From assembly GCA_017556705.1 (NCBI GenBank), contig JAFYMG010000016.1, forward strand, positions 224,377-288,376: DNA of 64,000 nucleotides, given 5' to 3'. Of the stretch, positions 22,771 through 31,897 are shown piece by piece. Every line of letters begins with the position of its first letter. Within the stretch, counting starts at the first letter, position 1. Under the pieces are notes generated by a model. It did not search any database and had not been told where the DNA came from. It worked only from the letters and a program-made list of their open reading frames with translations. The position numbers were made by a program, and so were the translations under genes. The DNA comes from Paludibacteraceae bacterium. GTDB lineage: Bacteria > Bacteroidota > Bacteroidia > Bacteroidales > Paludibacteraceae.

Positions 22771-23334
22771 ATGGATGAGAAACTAACTAAAGACATTCAG
22801 CAGTGGTTAGATACTCCTGCTGATGAGCGCGACCTTGAGCAAGGTGCGCTATATCTGCTTAAACTATCGCGTAACGCGATTATGCACCGCAATATCTCAG
22901 CTAACCTCAAGCGTCACGCTGCTGATATTGAGTACCAACTCCGTAAGTACCTTGGTTATCGCTTGCAATCGGTCACTCATGCTGAAGTTCTTGAGATGCA
23001 AGCTCAGGTGAATGCTATCGTGGAGAAGAATCACCTCGATATGCCTACCAAAACCAAGGCGGATAAGAAGAAAGCGAATGATGAGTTCAAGAAAGGTAAG
23101 CGAACTGACCACGACGCGTTGCCTCAGGAGATACAAGCCCTCTATGAGGAGAACTTGCCTCTCATACAGAAAATGCGAGCGCTACACGCTAAGCTCGTAG
23201 TTTTGAGCACCGCGAATACTACGTGCCCAGATTCTGAACGCTATCCTTTCCTCAAAGAACTCATCGAGTTGGATAAACGCTACCATGCTAATTGGAAAGC
23301 GTATGATTCCTACGGAAAAGAGGCTACTGAATGA
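22771..23334 (+). CDS. Hypothetical helical phage protein
   Basis: 187 residues from ATG 22771 (MDEKLTKDIQQWLDTP), one base after the previous stop. Almost wholly alpha-helical: HRNISANLKRHAADIEYQLRKYLGYRL, then a lysine-rich linker (TKTKADKKKANDEFKKGKRTDHDALPQEIQALYEENLPLIQKM). No known motif. Overlaps the PLD-type gene by four bases. It may bridge the phosphoribosyltransferase and the PLD protein. Confidence 0.65.
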   Translation: MDEKLTKDIQQWLDTPADERDLEQGALYLLKLSRNAIMHRNISANLKRHAADIEYQLRKYLGYRLQSVTHAEVLEMQAQVNAIVEKNHLDMPTKTKADKKKANDEFKKGKRTDHDALPQEIQALYEENLPLIQKMRALHAKLVVLSTANTTCPDSERYPFLKELIELDKRYHANWKAYDSYGKEATE

Positions 23335-23852
23335 GGCGGGGCGTTCAACTTGAAGACTACCTCAAGCCACTTGCAGAGCACCCGCTTCAAAGTTACCTAA
23401 CGAATGTCCTTCAGGTAGCCGATGTCATAGAGTGGGTGCTCTCCCAGTTTGGTAAGAGCACCATTTGGCAGACATCGTTCTCCATTTCGGAGGAGTTTTT
23501 GCGTCGCCTGTATTTCATAGAGAAGTCGGGGAAAGTGAATACGATTCATCTTATCCTCGACTTCAAGGCGACCAACAAAACCCTCCGTCTATGGTCGTTC
23601 CTCACGCAGGTCATTGAGCATACTTACCTTGCTGACAACCATAGCAAGGTGATACTCATTCAGAGTGACGACGGCCGCGTGGCAACCATCATCACTTCGC
23701 AGAACCTTACGCGAGGTAATCGTATGGAATCCGCTGTGGTAACTACATCGCCTCAAGTTTTCAGTACTCTGTTTGCCGATGTGCAAGACATTATTGAAAA
23801 CCATTCTGTGCCGCTTTCCGAATTATTCCAATCCAAAATTGAAAATGCCTAA
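23331..23852 (+). CDS. PLD-superfamily protein in the phage operon
   Basis: 173 residues. HSKVILIQSDDGRVATIITSQNLTRGNRMES near the C-terminus (about 119-150) is a phospholipase-D-type HKD half: HxK, then S-NLT--N--E. One half-site implies a dimeric enzyme. Bacterial PLD proteins of this size are often nucleases. Genes for a phosphoribosyltransferase and a helical protein precede it with overlapping starts, making a three-gene block inside a virion operon. Confidence 0.75.
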   Translation: MRRGVQLEDYLKPLAEHPLQSYLTNVLQVADVIEWVLSQFGKSTIWQTSFSISEEFLRRLYFIEKSGKVNTIHLILDFKATNKTLRLWSFLTQVIEHTYLADNHSKVILIQSDDGRVATIITSQNLTRGNRMESAVVTTSPQVFSTLFADVQDIIENHSVPLSELFQSKIENA

Positions 23853-23857
23853 CTGCT

Positions 23858-24088
23858 ATGCAAGCTATTCATTTATCAACTGCACAAGCCATGATGGCGC
23901 GTCCCGACGCCATTGATCTTGATGTTTGGAAGTCCGATGGTTCGATTATTCAACTCAGGAACTGTATTTCTTTGAAATACAACTTTTACGCGGGAACGCG
24001 TACGATCAAATTGCTCACCTCTAATCAGCTACGAACGATACGCGACTGCTGTATCATCCGCATAAATGGCTTAGAGGTGTTCATGTAG
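23858..24088 (+). CDS. Small phage protein
   Basis: 76 residues, MQAIHLSTAQAMMARPDAIDLDVWKSDGSIIQ..., ending RDCCIIRINGLEVFM. The middle and end look like a small beta barrel (DVWKSDGSIIQLRNCISLKYNFYAGTRTIKLL). It starts six bases after the PLD gene and is the last gene before the repeat-filled spacer. Known only as a conserved kind of prophage protein; function unknown. Confidence 0.65.
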   Translation: MQAIHLSTAQAMMARPDAIDLDVWKSDGSIIQLRNCISLKYNFYAGTRTIKLLTSNQLRTIRDCCIIRINGLEVFM

Positions 24089-24480
24089 GTGTTTACCTGC
24101 GGTGCTTGGGTGTATACCTGCGGTGCTATCGCCTCCACGGCGGGTGTGGGTTTGAGTTTACCTCCGGTGGCTCCTGCGGACGTGCCTGCATTATTCCGCC
24201 CAAGAGTAGGGGACATTTACCTCCGGTGGGGCAGAGATATTTACCTGCGGTGCTATAGGTTGTTTACCTACGGTCTTCCGTCCTCGTGGGGCGGTGTTTA
24301 CCTGCGGTGCTTTTGGGATGTTTACCTCCGGTGGGGCAGAGATATTTATGCCTGACGGCATGGGGTGTATACCTCCGGTGGTTTCGCCTACACTCGGCGG
24401 GAGTAAGTTTGAGTATACCTCCGGTGGCTCCTGCGGACGTGCCTGCAATGTACCGCCCATTGATTGAGACATCTACTTGC
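24089..24480. repeat. TTTACCTCCGGTGG repeat cluster (array 1)
   Basis: At least a dozen copies of a motif near TTTACCTgCGGTGc / TTTACCTcCGGTGG, spaced irregularly (12, 15, 21-24, 29 bases). Longer blocks are duplicated: 24150-24200 recurs at 24407-24457, and 24208-24242 recurs at 24315-24349. The core ACCtgCGGT is a short dyad. No coding frame with normal composition covers it. It starts at the stop of the gene at 23858. Confidence 0.8.
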
Positions 24481-24563
24481 GGTGCAAAATATATCATATA
24501 GAGCCCGATACCGCCCGCTCGCCAAGAGTGAGCGCAAGGCGCAAGGGCGCAAAGGTCACACCA

Positions 24564-25185
24564 AGACCGCAAAGGTACACGGAGCAAATGGAGACTGATA
24601 GGCGCGCGTGATGTGGTGGGACTATTGAGGTGGGCGCAATGTATGGAGACTGCAAGCGCAAAAGAGTAGGCAAAGACTTTTCCGCTTTTGTTCATACGAA
24701 GACTGCAAAGGCTTTCGGGAACTATTAAGACTGCATAGGGTTGTGTGATATGGTGGAGACTTTTTAGGTTGGCGAGATTTATGGAGACTGCAAAGGTGGC
24801 AAAAGATAGGCAGAGACTCTCTCGCTTTGGATTGCATAGGGACTGCATAGGTGCGCAAACCATATAGAGACTCTATGAGGTTGCGCGTGATGTGTGGAGA
24901 CTTTTAGAGGTTGCAGAGCAAACGAAGACTGAAAAGGTGCGCGAAGCATACCAAGACCACAAAGGGCGCAAAGAACATACAAAGACTATTTCGCCTTTTG
25001 GGCATAGTGGGACTGCATAGGCACGCGGAGCAAATAAAGACTTTTCAAGGTTCGCGCCCATGTGCAAGACTGCAAAAGGTTTGAGGAGTAGGGCGAGACT
25101 ATAGAGGGCAAAAGATATAGAAAGACTTTTGAGGCTCTCGGTCAATAGATGGACTGAAAGGGCAAAAGTGACACAAATAGACTGC
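24564..25185. repeat. 28-bp degenerate tandem repeat (array 2), 23 units
   Basis: AGACT or GGACT/AGACC occurs at 24564, 24592, 24619, 24647, 24674, 24700, 24728, 24757, 24785, 24814, 24840, 24868, 24898, 24926, 24954, 24983, 25010, 25038, 25067, 25096, 25123, 25151 and 25179. Spacing is 26-30, mean 28.0. The consensus is AGACTGCAAAGGTGCGCAAA followed by about eight bases like GCATATGG. Because 28 is not a multiple of three, it does not encode a repeated peptide. It is not a CRISPR array: there are no constant repeats with unique spacers. Confidence 0.85.
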
Positions 25186-25259
25186 GTGCATATTCCGCTA
25201 AAAAGGTGCGCGAGCGCGGAACACGAAAGCAGGGCGGTTGGGGGGTCTTCTGACGGAAA

Positions 25260-25372
25260 GCAGGGGGATTTTGTCCCCCTGCACCCTCTAAATGCCTGAT
25301 ATTCAGGCAGCGTTTGTTTTTTAGAGCGGAAAAACGCAATTTTTAGGAAAAATTTGACCCGCAAAAGCGGGT
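25260..25372 (+). terminator. Three hairpins ahead of the tape-measure promoter
   Basis: GCAGGGGGA/TCCCCCTGC (25260-25282), TGCCTGA/TCAGGCA (25293-25309) and ACCCGC-aaaa-GCGGGT (25357-25372). Together they should stop transcription arriving through the repeat arrays before the promoter at about 25452. Confidence 0.65.
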
Positions 25373-25451
25373 GTTTCTCCGTGATTTTACTGGCTTTTCC
25401 ATAGCTTCGGAAATGCCGCAAAATGTCTTTTAGTATTAGGGAGAATTTTTG

Positions 25452-25459
25452 TTACTTTG
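25452..25459 (+). promoter_or_regulatory. Promoter of the tape-measure gene
   Basis: TTACTTTGC, a variant of the proximal Bacteroidota box, 20 bases before ATG 25479. It makes the tail module a separate transcription unit. Confidence 0.55.
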
Positions 25460-25478
25460 CACAAAAATTTTATACCCT

Positions 25479-28400
25479 ATGTCTGATTATTCAACAAACG
25501 CGTCTGTAAATCTAACCATCAACGGACAACAAGCAGAACAAACCTTAGTAAACCTAAAACAGGCAGCACTTAATCTTACGAACGAGATAGCCAAAGCAGC
25601 TGCCACTGGCGATAAGGTCACACTTAAGAAATTGCGTCGCGAACTCAATGACACTAATCGGAAGATTAAAGAGATTGAGTCCGCGACCATGCAGGTGGAT
25701 GCCGTCATGCGACGGTTGGACAAAGCAACTCCAAGAGATTTGCAAAAATCGTTAGCCACACTTAATAAGCAGCTTGACTATATGGAGCGTGGCTCTAATG
25801 CCTGGAATGAACAGGTTAAGAAAATCAAACTTGTCAAGAATGAGATCTCTAAAGTAAACGCAGAGCTTGGTAAGTCCCAAACTATGCTTGAGCGGTTCAA
25901 TAATACATGGCAGCGCTGGCAGACTGTTGCCGTGGGTGGGGTAGCGGCACTCACAGGTGCTGTTATGGCAGGCAAACAAGCGGTGCAGATGTATGCGGAG
26001 ATGGATCAAGAGATGGCGAGCGTCCGCAAGTATACAGGTCTAACGGCAGAGCAAGTAGAACACCTCAATGAGGAGTTCAAGAAGATTGACACGCGCTCCT
26101 CCCGCGAGCAACTCAATCAGCTTGCTCAAGAGGCAGGTCGCCTCGGCAAGACTTCAGAGAAGGATGTGCTCGGCTTCGTGCGGGCAGCAGATCAAATCAA
26201 TGTGGCATTGGATGACCTTGGCGAGGGTGCGACACTCCAACTTTCTAAATTGACCAATATCTTTGGGGACGAGGAACGGCTCGGCACGGAGCAATCACTT
26301 TTGGCAGTTGGTTCTGTGATAAACGAATTGTCACAAAACTGCACGGCCAGTGCTGGCTATCTATCCTCGTTTGCTCAACGACTGGCAGGCGTTGGAGCAC
26401 AAGCCGGGATGACCGTGCCACAAATCATGGCTTTTGGAGCTGTTCTCGATTCCCAAGGTCAGAAAGTGGAGATGTCAGCCACCGCTCTGAGTAAACTCAT
26501 TATGAACCTTTTTAAGGAGACAGAAACCATCGCGACTGCTACAGGTCTCTATCTTAATGAGTTCAATGCCGCCCTTCAGCGTTCTACTAATGAGGACTTA
26601 TTGATGTTGCTTCGCCGCCTGCATGAATTGGGAGGAATGGATGTTCTTGCTCCCGTGTTTAAGGACATGGGAGAGAACGGCGCGCGCGCCTCTGCTGTCA
26701 TATCTGCACTTGCGGGTAACATCGACATGCTCATTTGGGAGCAAGAGGAAGCCAATAAAGCCTATGAGGAGGCTACCTCTGTCACGAGGGAGTTTAATGT
26801 ACAGAACACGACTGTCCAAGCCAACCTTGATAAAGCTCGAAAGGGCTTTAAGGAGATGGCTATCCAACTCGGACAGGAACTTGCTCCCGTAATGAAGCAC
26901 TTTGTCTCATCTACATCTGCTAGTATGAGAGTGCTGCTTACCATGATTAAGTTTATCAAGGAGAATAAGGTCGCTATCACTTCCCTTGCGGCTGCTATTG
27001 CAACTTACACCGTAGCAGTAAATCTTGCTGCTATCAAGGATAAGTTGCATACAGCCTATATCGTGGCAAAGTCTGCCGCTATGCACTTGCACAAAGTCGC
27101 TGTCTTGGCAGCTTCTGTCGCATACAATCGTATGACTGGCAATGTGACCCGTGCAAATGCTGCTATGAAATTATTGAACACTACTATGAAGACAAACCCA
27201 TGGGGCTTGTTGGCAAGTTTGATAGTTGGCGCTACAGTTGCTTTGGTTGGATATATCAAGAAACAGCGAGAGGCAGTAACTACTACCAATACGCTGGATA
27301 GTGTTCGTAAAGTGGCTGCCCAAAACATGGTGGAGGAAACGAATAAGATCAACCTACTGGTTGCTGCTGCCAATAATGAGAAGCTAAGTTTGGAGGAGCG
27401 TAAGAAGGCTGTTGATAAACTGAATTCGATTATTCCCAATTATAATGCGCAACTGGATGCAACAACAGGTAAGTACCAAGCCAACAAAGAGGCATTGGAT
27501 GATTACCTTGAGGCGTTGCGCTATAAATATGAGTTAGAGGGTGCAAAGGATAAACTGGCTGAGATTGGTCGGCAGAAAGCCGAACTCAATATCAAAAAAG
27601 CGGAGCAAAATGCTGAGATAGCCAAGCTAGGTGAGGAGCGAGCAACGGCAAGCACGCTTGCTCAAAATCAGCAAACAACAGGCAGTACTGTTTTAGATCT
27701 GCTGAACCAAGGTGGAGCTATGCAGGCTTCGGGCTATATGACAGCAGATATTGATGAAGATATACAAGAAGCCAAACGAGGCTTGGAGCAAACTGATAAG
27801 GAGTTGCAAGCCCTTGTAGAACAAGAGAAGATTATTCTTGGAGAATATGGTGAAGGGCTTATGAAAGCAGAAGCGGAGTTTAAGGAAATTGTTGATGATG
27901 TAGATGTGGTCGTTCCAACTCCGACTGTCGTAACCACTCCCGAACCTGAAAACACTACACCCAGCAACAAGTTCCAAGCCGAGGATGATTGGAAAGAGCG
28001 AGAGGAAGCTCTCAATCGCATTGCCTATGCCAAAGGCGAGAAGGATTATGATGCCTACACCAAACGCATGTTGGCTATTCAGGTGGAGTACCACCAAAAG
28101 AAATTGGCACATACTGACCTTGTGGGCAATGAGCAAGTAACGATTGAGGCGAGTTACCATGAGGCATTGCGCAAGCAAGCTACGAATGCTATTGAGGGGA
28201 CAGTAGAACAGGAGAACGAGGCGTACCAAGAGCAACTGGCCGCTTTGCAGCAGCGCTATATTGATGGCGAGATGACAGCTCGCCAGTATCAAAACGCGAT
28301 GGAGTTGCAGGAGTTGGAACACCTACGTAAATTGGCTGGCTTGTACGAGGAAGGCTCAAAGGAGCGATTAAAGGCGGAAAAGAACTACCAAGACGCTAGT

Positions 28401-29558
28401 CGCAGACAGCAGATGAAGCACCTTGAGGAGGATAGGAAACTTCAAGAGAAGATGCGTGAGGAGTACTTTACCAAGGCATATCAGGTACCTGATAACGATA
28501 GCTATCAACGCGATCTTCGCAACCTTGAGATTGTCCACAAAGAGATGCTGAAAGCATGTGGTAATAATAGCAAAGAACGCTTGCAGATAGAGCGTGCCTT
28601 TCAAGAGGCAAAGTACCAATTAGGTCGTAAGTACAATGTGAAGAATGCCAAGGAACTCAAAAAGTCGTTCCGTTCCGCCATGGATGATGTAGCCGACTGG
28701 CTGGAATCCGACGGCGGGCAGGCATTCTCACAGTCGCTCGATACGGTGCTTTCGGGTATGTCTGCTATCTTTTCCGAGGTAAGTGACCTGGTACAAGCAC
28801 AGTTGGATATCGAAACCGCCAAGATCACATCCGTATATGATGCTCAAATTTCTGCTGCAGAGGGCAACAAGTACAAAGAGGTGCAGCTCGAACAACAGAA
28901 GCAGAAGGAAGTTGGCAAAGCCAAGGCAGAGGCAAATAAGAAAATGTTTGCCATGCAGGTTATTCAAGCCGTTGCCCAAACTGCTATGTCTGCCATTGCT
29001 GCTTACTCCTCTGCTGCAGCAATTCCTGTGGTCGGTTTCGTGATGGCTCCTATAGCTGCTGCTATGGCTATTGCAGCCGGAGCATTGCAGATTGCATCTA
29101 TCAAGAAGCAACAAGAAGCGTCTGCTGCTGTAGGTTATGCTTCGGGTGGTTTTACACCCGCTGGTCCTCCTGAAAAGGAGGTGGGCGTGGTACACGCAGG
29201 AGAGTGGGTAGCCTCGCAGAAATTGCTTGCTAATCCTGAAGCCAGAGCAATAATCAATACCCTTGATTATGCCCAACGAACGAACACAATAGGTTCGTTA
29301 AGAGCTCAAGATGTATCAAGCACTATCACAGCCCCTGTGAAGATTGCCAAAGCATCTGAAGACGGACGTCTCAATGCTACACTAGCTGCTACGGCTAAGA
29401 TTTTAGCTACCTATAGCAGCACAATGAAAGACCTTTCATCTCGTTTGAATGAGCCGTTTGTCACTGTGAACACGGTCACAGGTGATACGGGCATTAAGAA
29501 AGCCCAGGATGAATACGAGCAACTAATACGCAACAAAACCCCTAAATCAAGAAGATAG
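25479..29558 (+). CDS. Phage tail tape-measure protein
   Basis: 1359 residues from ATG 25479 (MSDYSTNASVNLTING). Residues about 160-440 carry the TP901-type core (AEMDQEMASVRKYTGLTAEQV, LNQLAQEAGRLGKTS, ADQINVALDDLGEGA). Long coiled coils follow (650-780, 840-1050), then hydrophobic helices near 1150-1220 (VIQAVAQTAMSAIAAYSS, MAPIAAAMAIAAGALQIAS) and GYASGGFTPAGPPEKEVGVVHAGEWV, a common C-terminal motif. The protein sets tail length; at about 0.15 nm per residue this implies a tail near 200 nm, i.e. a siphovirus- or myovirus-like particle. Confidence 0.92.
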   Translation: MSDYSTNASVNLTINGQQAEQTLVNLKQAALNLTNEIAKAAATGDKVTLKKLRRELNDTNRKIKEIESATMQVDAVMRRLDKATPRDLQKSLATLNKQLDYMERGSNAWNEQVKKIKLVKNEISKVNAELGKSQTMLERFNNTWQRWQTVAVGGVAALTGAVMAGKQAVQMYAEMDQEMASVRKYTGLTAEQVEHLNEEFKKIDTRSSREQLNQLAQEAGRLGKTSEKDVLGFVRAADQINVALDDLGEGATLQLSKLTNIFGDEERLGTEQSLLAVGSVINELSQNCTASAGYLSSFAQRLAGVGAQAGMTVPQIMAFGAVLDSQGQKVEMSATALSKLIMNLFKETETIATATGLYLNEFNAALQRSTNEDLLMLLRRLHELGGMDVLAPVFKDMGENGARASAVISALAGNIDMLIWEQEEANKAYEEATSVTREFNVQNTTVQANLDKARKGFKEMAIQLGQELAPVMKHFVSSTSASMRVLLTMIKFIKENKVAITSLAAAIATYTVAVNLAAIKDKLHTAYIVAKSAAMHLHKVAVLAASVAYNRMTGNVTRANAAMKLLNTTMKTNPWGLLASLIVGATVALVGYIKKQREAVTTTNTLDSVRKVAAQNMVEETNKINLLVAAANNEKLSLEERKKAVDKLNSIIPNYNAQLDATTGKYQANKEALDDYLEALRYKYELEGAKDKLAEIGRQKAELNIKKAEQNAEIAKLGEERATASTLAQNQQTTGSTVLDLLNQGGAMQASGYMTADIDEDIQEAKRGLEQTDKELQALVEQEKIILGEYGEGLMKAEAEFKEIVDDVDVVVPTPTVVTTPEPENTTPSNKFQAEDDWKEREEALNRIAYAKGEKDYDAYTKRMLAIQVEYHQKKLAHTDLVGNEQVTIEASYHEALRKQATNAIEGTVEQENEAYQEQLAALQQRYIDGEMTARQYQNAMELQELEHLRKLAGLYEEGSKERLKAEKNYQDASRRQQMKHLEEDRKLQEKMREEYFTKAYQVPDNDSYQRDLRNLEIVHKEMLKACGNNSKERLQIERAFQEAKYQLGRKYNVKNAKELKKSFRSAMDDVADWLESDGGQAFSQSLDTVLSGMSAIFSEVSDLVQAQLDIETAKITSVYDAQISAAEGNKYKEVQLEQQKQKEVGKAKAEANKKMFAMQVIQAVAQTAMSAIAAYSSAAAIPVVGFVMAPIAAAMAIAAGALQIASIKKQQEASAAVGYASGGFTPAGPPEKEVGVVHAGEWVASQKLLANPEARAIINTLDYAQRTNTIGSLRAQDVSSTITAPVKIAKASEDGRLNATLAATAKILATYSSTMKDLSSRLNEPFVTVNTVTGDTGIKKAQDEYEQLIRNKTPKSRR

Positions 29559-29559
29559 T

Positions 29560-31344
29560 ATGGAAATTCTAATCAATGACATGCCCGCAGTACTCAAGCA
29601 GAAATTGAGTTTTGATTTTGTGTGTGAGAACCGCTATTTCTCAGGAGCGGATGCTTATTCTATGACCATCAGTTTCCCGCTGAAGCATTGCGCTCAAAAC
29701 CTTAGGATATTTGGTCATATCAACCGCGTGGATGTGGAGAAAGGTAATCTGAAACTACCTTGTACCATTAGGCATGGTAAGTTCGTTAAGTCAGGTTCAA
29801 TCGCTATCACAGCCATTGATGATGTAGAGGTGAAAACCCAATTTCTTGAAGGTCGTTCTGCTGACAATTACGCATCATCATTTGATGATTGCTATATCAA
29901 TGAGTTAGAATTAGGCTATCCCGATACTACGCCAAGTAGTGTTGATGCCTCAAGGCAGAATGGCTACGATCAAGGAGCGAAATGGTTGTGTTATCCTTGG
30001 GTCAATAATAATACGGGAAATGTGCAGAATGATATGTATGTGTTTGCTCAGCATACACATTGGGAAAGTTCTGTGAAAGGATTATCTTTTCAGCCATACC
30101 TTATTTACATAGTAGGGCTAATCCTTGAAAAGCTCGGCTATACTTACGATTTTACAAAGTGGATTGCTACTCCTTATCGCCACTTAATCATCTGCAATGC
30201 CTTGCCGTATGCTTGGGAGATTAAGAACTGGGCAGCTGCTCTGCCTCATTGGACGGTTACGGAGTTGCTGGAGCAGTTAGAGTACCTCATGAACTGCGAG
30301 TTTGATGTAGATCACATACGCAAGCATGTTTCCTATCAAACTTCCCACGAAGCCATCACGAACAGTGGAGAAGTGACACTCTCCCGTGTTCTGGATGATT
30401 ACTCCGTTAGCGTGGAAGATGCTGCTAGTTGTAAGTATCGCGAGCGGCAGAACTTTATGTTTGCAGAGTGTGACCACAAAATGCAAAAGTATCATTCTTG
30501 CCCTAAGTTCATTGAAGATCATCGCAAGTTCCTTAGACAAAACACCGAATGGCGAGATGTAGATACTATCGCCAATTACGCATCGCAAGTGCAGCCCTAT
30601 TTGGCAACTACTGAACCCTATAAGGCGGGCATTCAGCAGTGTGTGACATACGTAAAGGATGTAGATTGCTACTTTGTCCTGCGAATGGTCAGCAATGTCA
30701 TTGAAGGACATGCTACTGACCTCAATTTGCCGTATGGCACTTCGTATCGGTTTATGCAGCCCATCAATCGTTTTGCACCTCTCATCATGGACGAAGATGC
30801 CGACACCATAGAACTCAAGATCGTTCCTGCGTGGATTGATGATACTACACCCGAGAAAGGGCAGGTTATATTCCTGCCATTGGGCGACTATGGCACGGAC
30901 ATCAAGAACCAAGAACTCACACCAGACGAGGCGTTCGCTCAAATGCGCACCAATGGTGATTATTATATCAATAATATGACCCAGCAAGAAAGCACCGAGT
31001 TCTTGGATAAACTCTTCGTTGCCTTTTCGGAGGGCATTAGAAGTCCACTCAAATATCCACGTCCTACCATTGACACCATCGAGGTGATGTCCGATGGTGG
31101 CTATTTCTCCAAGCCGCACTCGCTGTCCCTTCAGTATGCCTACTTTAAGGATAGTCATTATGCCCGAAAGATTGACCCAATACACAAATACTCCTTCAAA
31201 TTCCTTTCGGATGAGATCCCCAATGTGCGGGCTTTGTTCTATATCAATGGTAAGCAGTTCATCTGCGAGAAGATTACTGCCACCTTCAACGAACATGGAA
31301 TGAGCCAACTCCTCAAGGGCGATTTCTATGAGGTGGTGTTGTGA
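29560..31344 (+). CDS. Phage tail-tip / distal tail protein
   Basis: 594 residues directly behind the tape measure (one base apart), where distal-tail or tail-tip proteins are encoded. N-terminus MEILINDMPAVLKQKLSFDFVCENRYFSGADAYSMTISFPL. A beta-rich protein with many aromatic residues and no recognisable enzyme motif. The last 191 bases of the gene, with two substitutions, are repeated at 33847-34037. No further tail genes follow before the cargo insert. Confidence 0.75.
   Translation: MEILINDMPAVLKQKLSFDFVCENRYFSGADAYSMTISFPLKHCAQNLRIFGHINRVDVEKGNLKLPCTIRHGKFVKSGSIAITAIDDVEVKTQFLEGRSADNYASSFDDCYINELELGYPDTTPSSVDASRQNGYDQGAKWLCYPWVNNNTGNVQNDMYVFAQHTHWESSVKGLSFQPYLIYIVGLILEKLGYTYDFTKWIATPYRHLIICNALPYAWEIKNWAAALPHWTVTELLEQLEYLMNCEFDVDHIRKHVSYQTSHEAITNSGEVTLSRVLDDYSVSVEDAASCKYRERQNFMFAECDHKMQKYHSCPKFIEDHRKFLRQNTEWRDVDTIANYASQVQPYLATTEPYKAGIQQCVTYVKDVDCYFVLRMVSNVIEGHATDLNLPYGTSYRFMQPINRFAPLIMDEDADTIELKIVPAWIDDTTPEKGQVIFLPLGDYGTDIKNQELTPDEAFAQMRTNGDYYINNMTQQESTEFLDKLFVAFSEGIRSPLKYPRPTIDTIEVMSDGGYFSKPHSLSLQYAYFKDSHYARKIDPIHKYSFKFLSDEIPNVRALFYINGKQFICEKITATFNEHGMSQLLKGDFYEVVL
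31144..31334 (+). repeat. 191-bp direct repeat, left copy
   Basis: Last part of the tail-tip gene, matching 33847-34037 with only two substitutions. The two copies bracket the 2.5-kb cargo insert. Confidence 0.9.
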
Positions 31345-31390
31345 ATGGAAAAAATTGATATGAAGTAATATTTTGCTCTATTTCACAGAC

Positions 31391-31472
31391 CTAATGAAAC
31401 AGCGCAAAAAAATGTGAAACATATTGTAATTCAAGGATTTCGGTTGTTGATCCCTTGTAATGCCCTTCCTTA
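31391..31472. repeat. About 80-bp inner direct repeat, left copy
   Basis: The stretch with AACAGCGCAAAAA...TGTAATTCAAGGATTTCG.TTGTTGATC recurs, diverged, at about 33635-33713, on the other side of the ATPase gene. Nested inside the 191-bp repeats. No gene lies in 31345-31548 apart from this repeat and the promoter of the next gene. Confidence 0.7.
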
Positions 31473-31548
31473 TGCTTGGGGCGGTAGAGCATTAAATTTT
31501 TCCATCTCAAAAAAAAGTTGTATCTTTGCACGCAATTTGATAAAGAAT

Positions 31549-31845
31549 ATGAATAGGATTCAAGAAGAGAAAAAGACTGTTGAACAAATGCTGCGCATTT
31601 ATTGCCGAAAAGTTCATCACAATGATTTATGTGGAGAATGCCAGGCATTGCTCGTGTATGCACACCAACGTTTAGATGCTTGCAATTTTGGCGAGGAAAA
31701 GCCAAGTTGCAAGAAATGTCCTGTACATTGCTACAAACCAGATATGCGAGAAAAAATCCGTCGAGTGATGCGTTTTGCTGGTCCACGAATGATTCTATAC
31801 CATCCAACGGCAGCTATTAAGCATTTATTGCGAGAAAGGAAATAA
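31549..31845 (+). CDS. Nitrous oxide-stimulated promoter family protein
   Basis: 98 residues from ATG 31549 (MNRIQEEKKTVEQML), 25 bases after a promoter box TATCTTTG. The cysteine pattern LCGECQALLVYAHQRLDAC, EKPSCKKCPVHCYKPDMREKIRRVMR and GPRMILYHP identifies the family named after nitrous oxide-stimulated promoter sequences; molecular function is unknown but the cysteines suggest a metal or Fe-S site. It is cargo between the inner repeats, unrelated to phage assembly. Confidence 0.85.
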   Translation: MNRIQEEKKTVEQMLRIYCRKVHHNDLCGECQALLVYAHQRLDACNFGEEKPSCKKCPVHCYKPDMREKIRRVMRFAGPRMILYHPTAAIKHLLRERK

Positions 31846-31897
31846 AGGTAAGCATACGGAGACTATGTGGCAGGGTGGTAGAGCATCCGCCAGAGCG

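Noticed and set aside
24564..25185. CRISPR array
   Set aside because: The 28-bp spacing suggested repeat-spacer units, but there is no constant repeat with unique spacers, the units are uniformly degenerate, and no cas gene is near.
24264..25421. Minus-strand open frames of 180-200 codons across the repeat arrays
   Set aside because: They run through repeats whose period is not a multiple of three, have no start context and show composition set by the repeats (Ser/Leu/Cys rich), so they are not genes.
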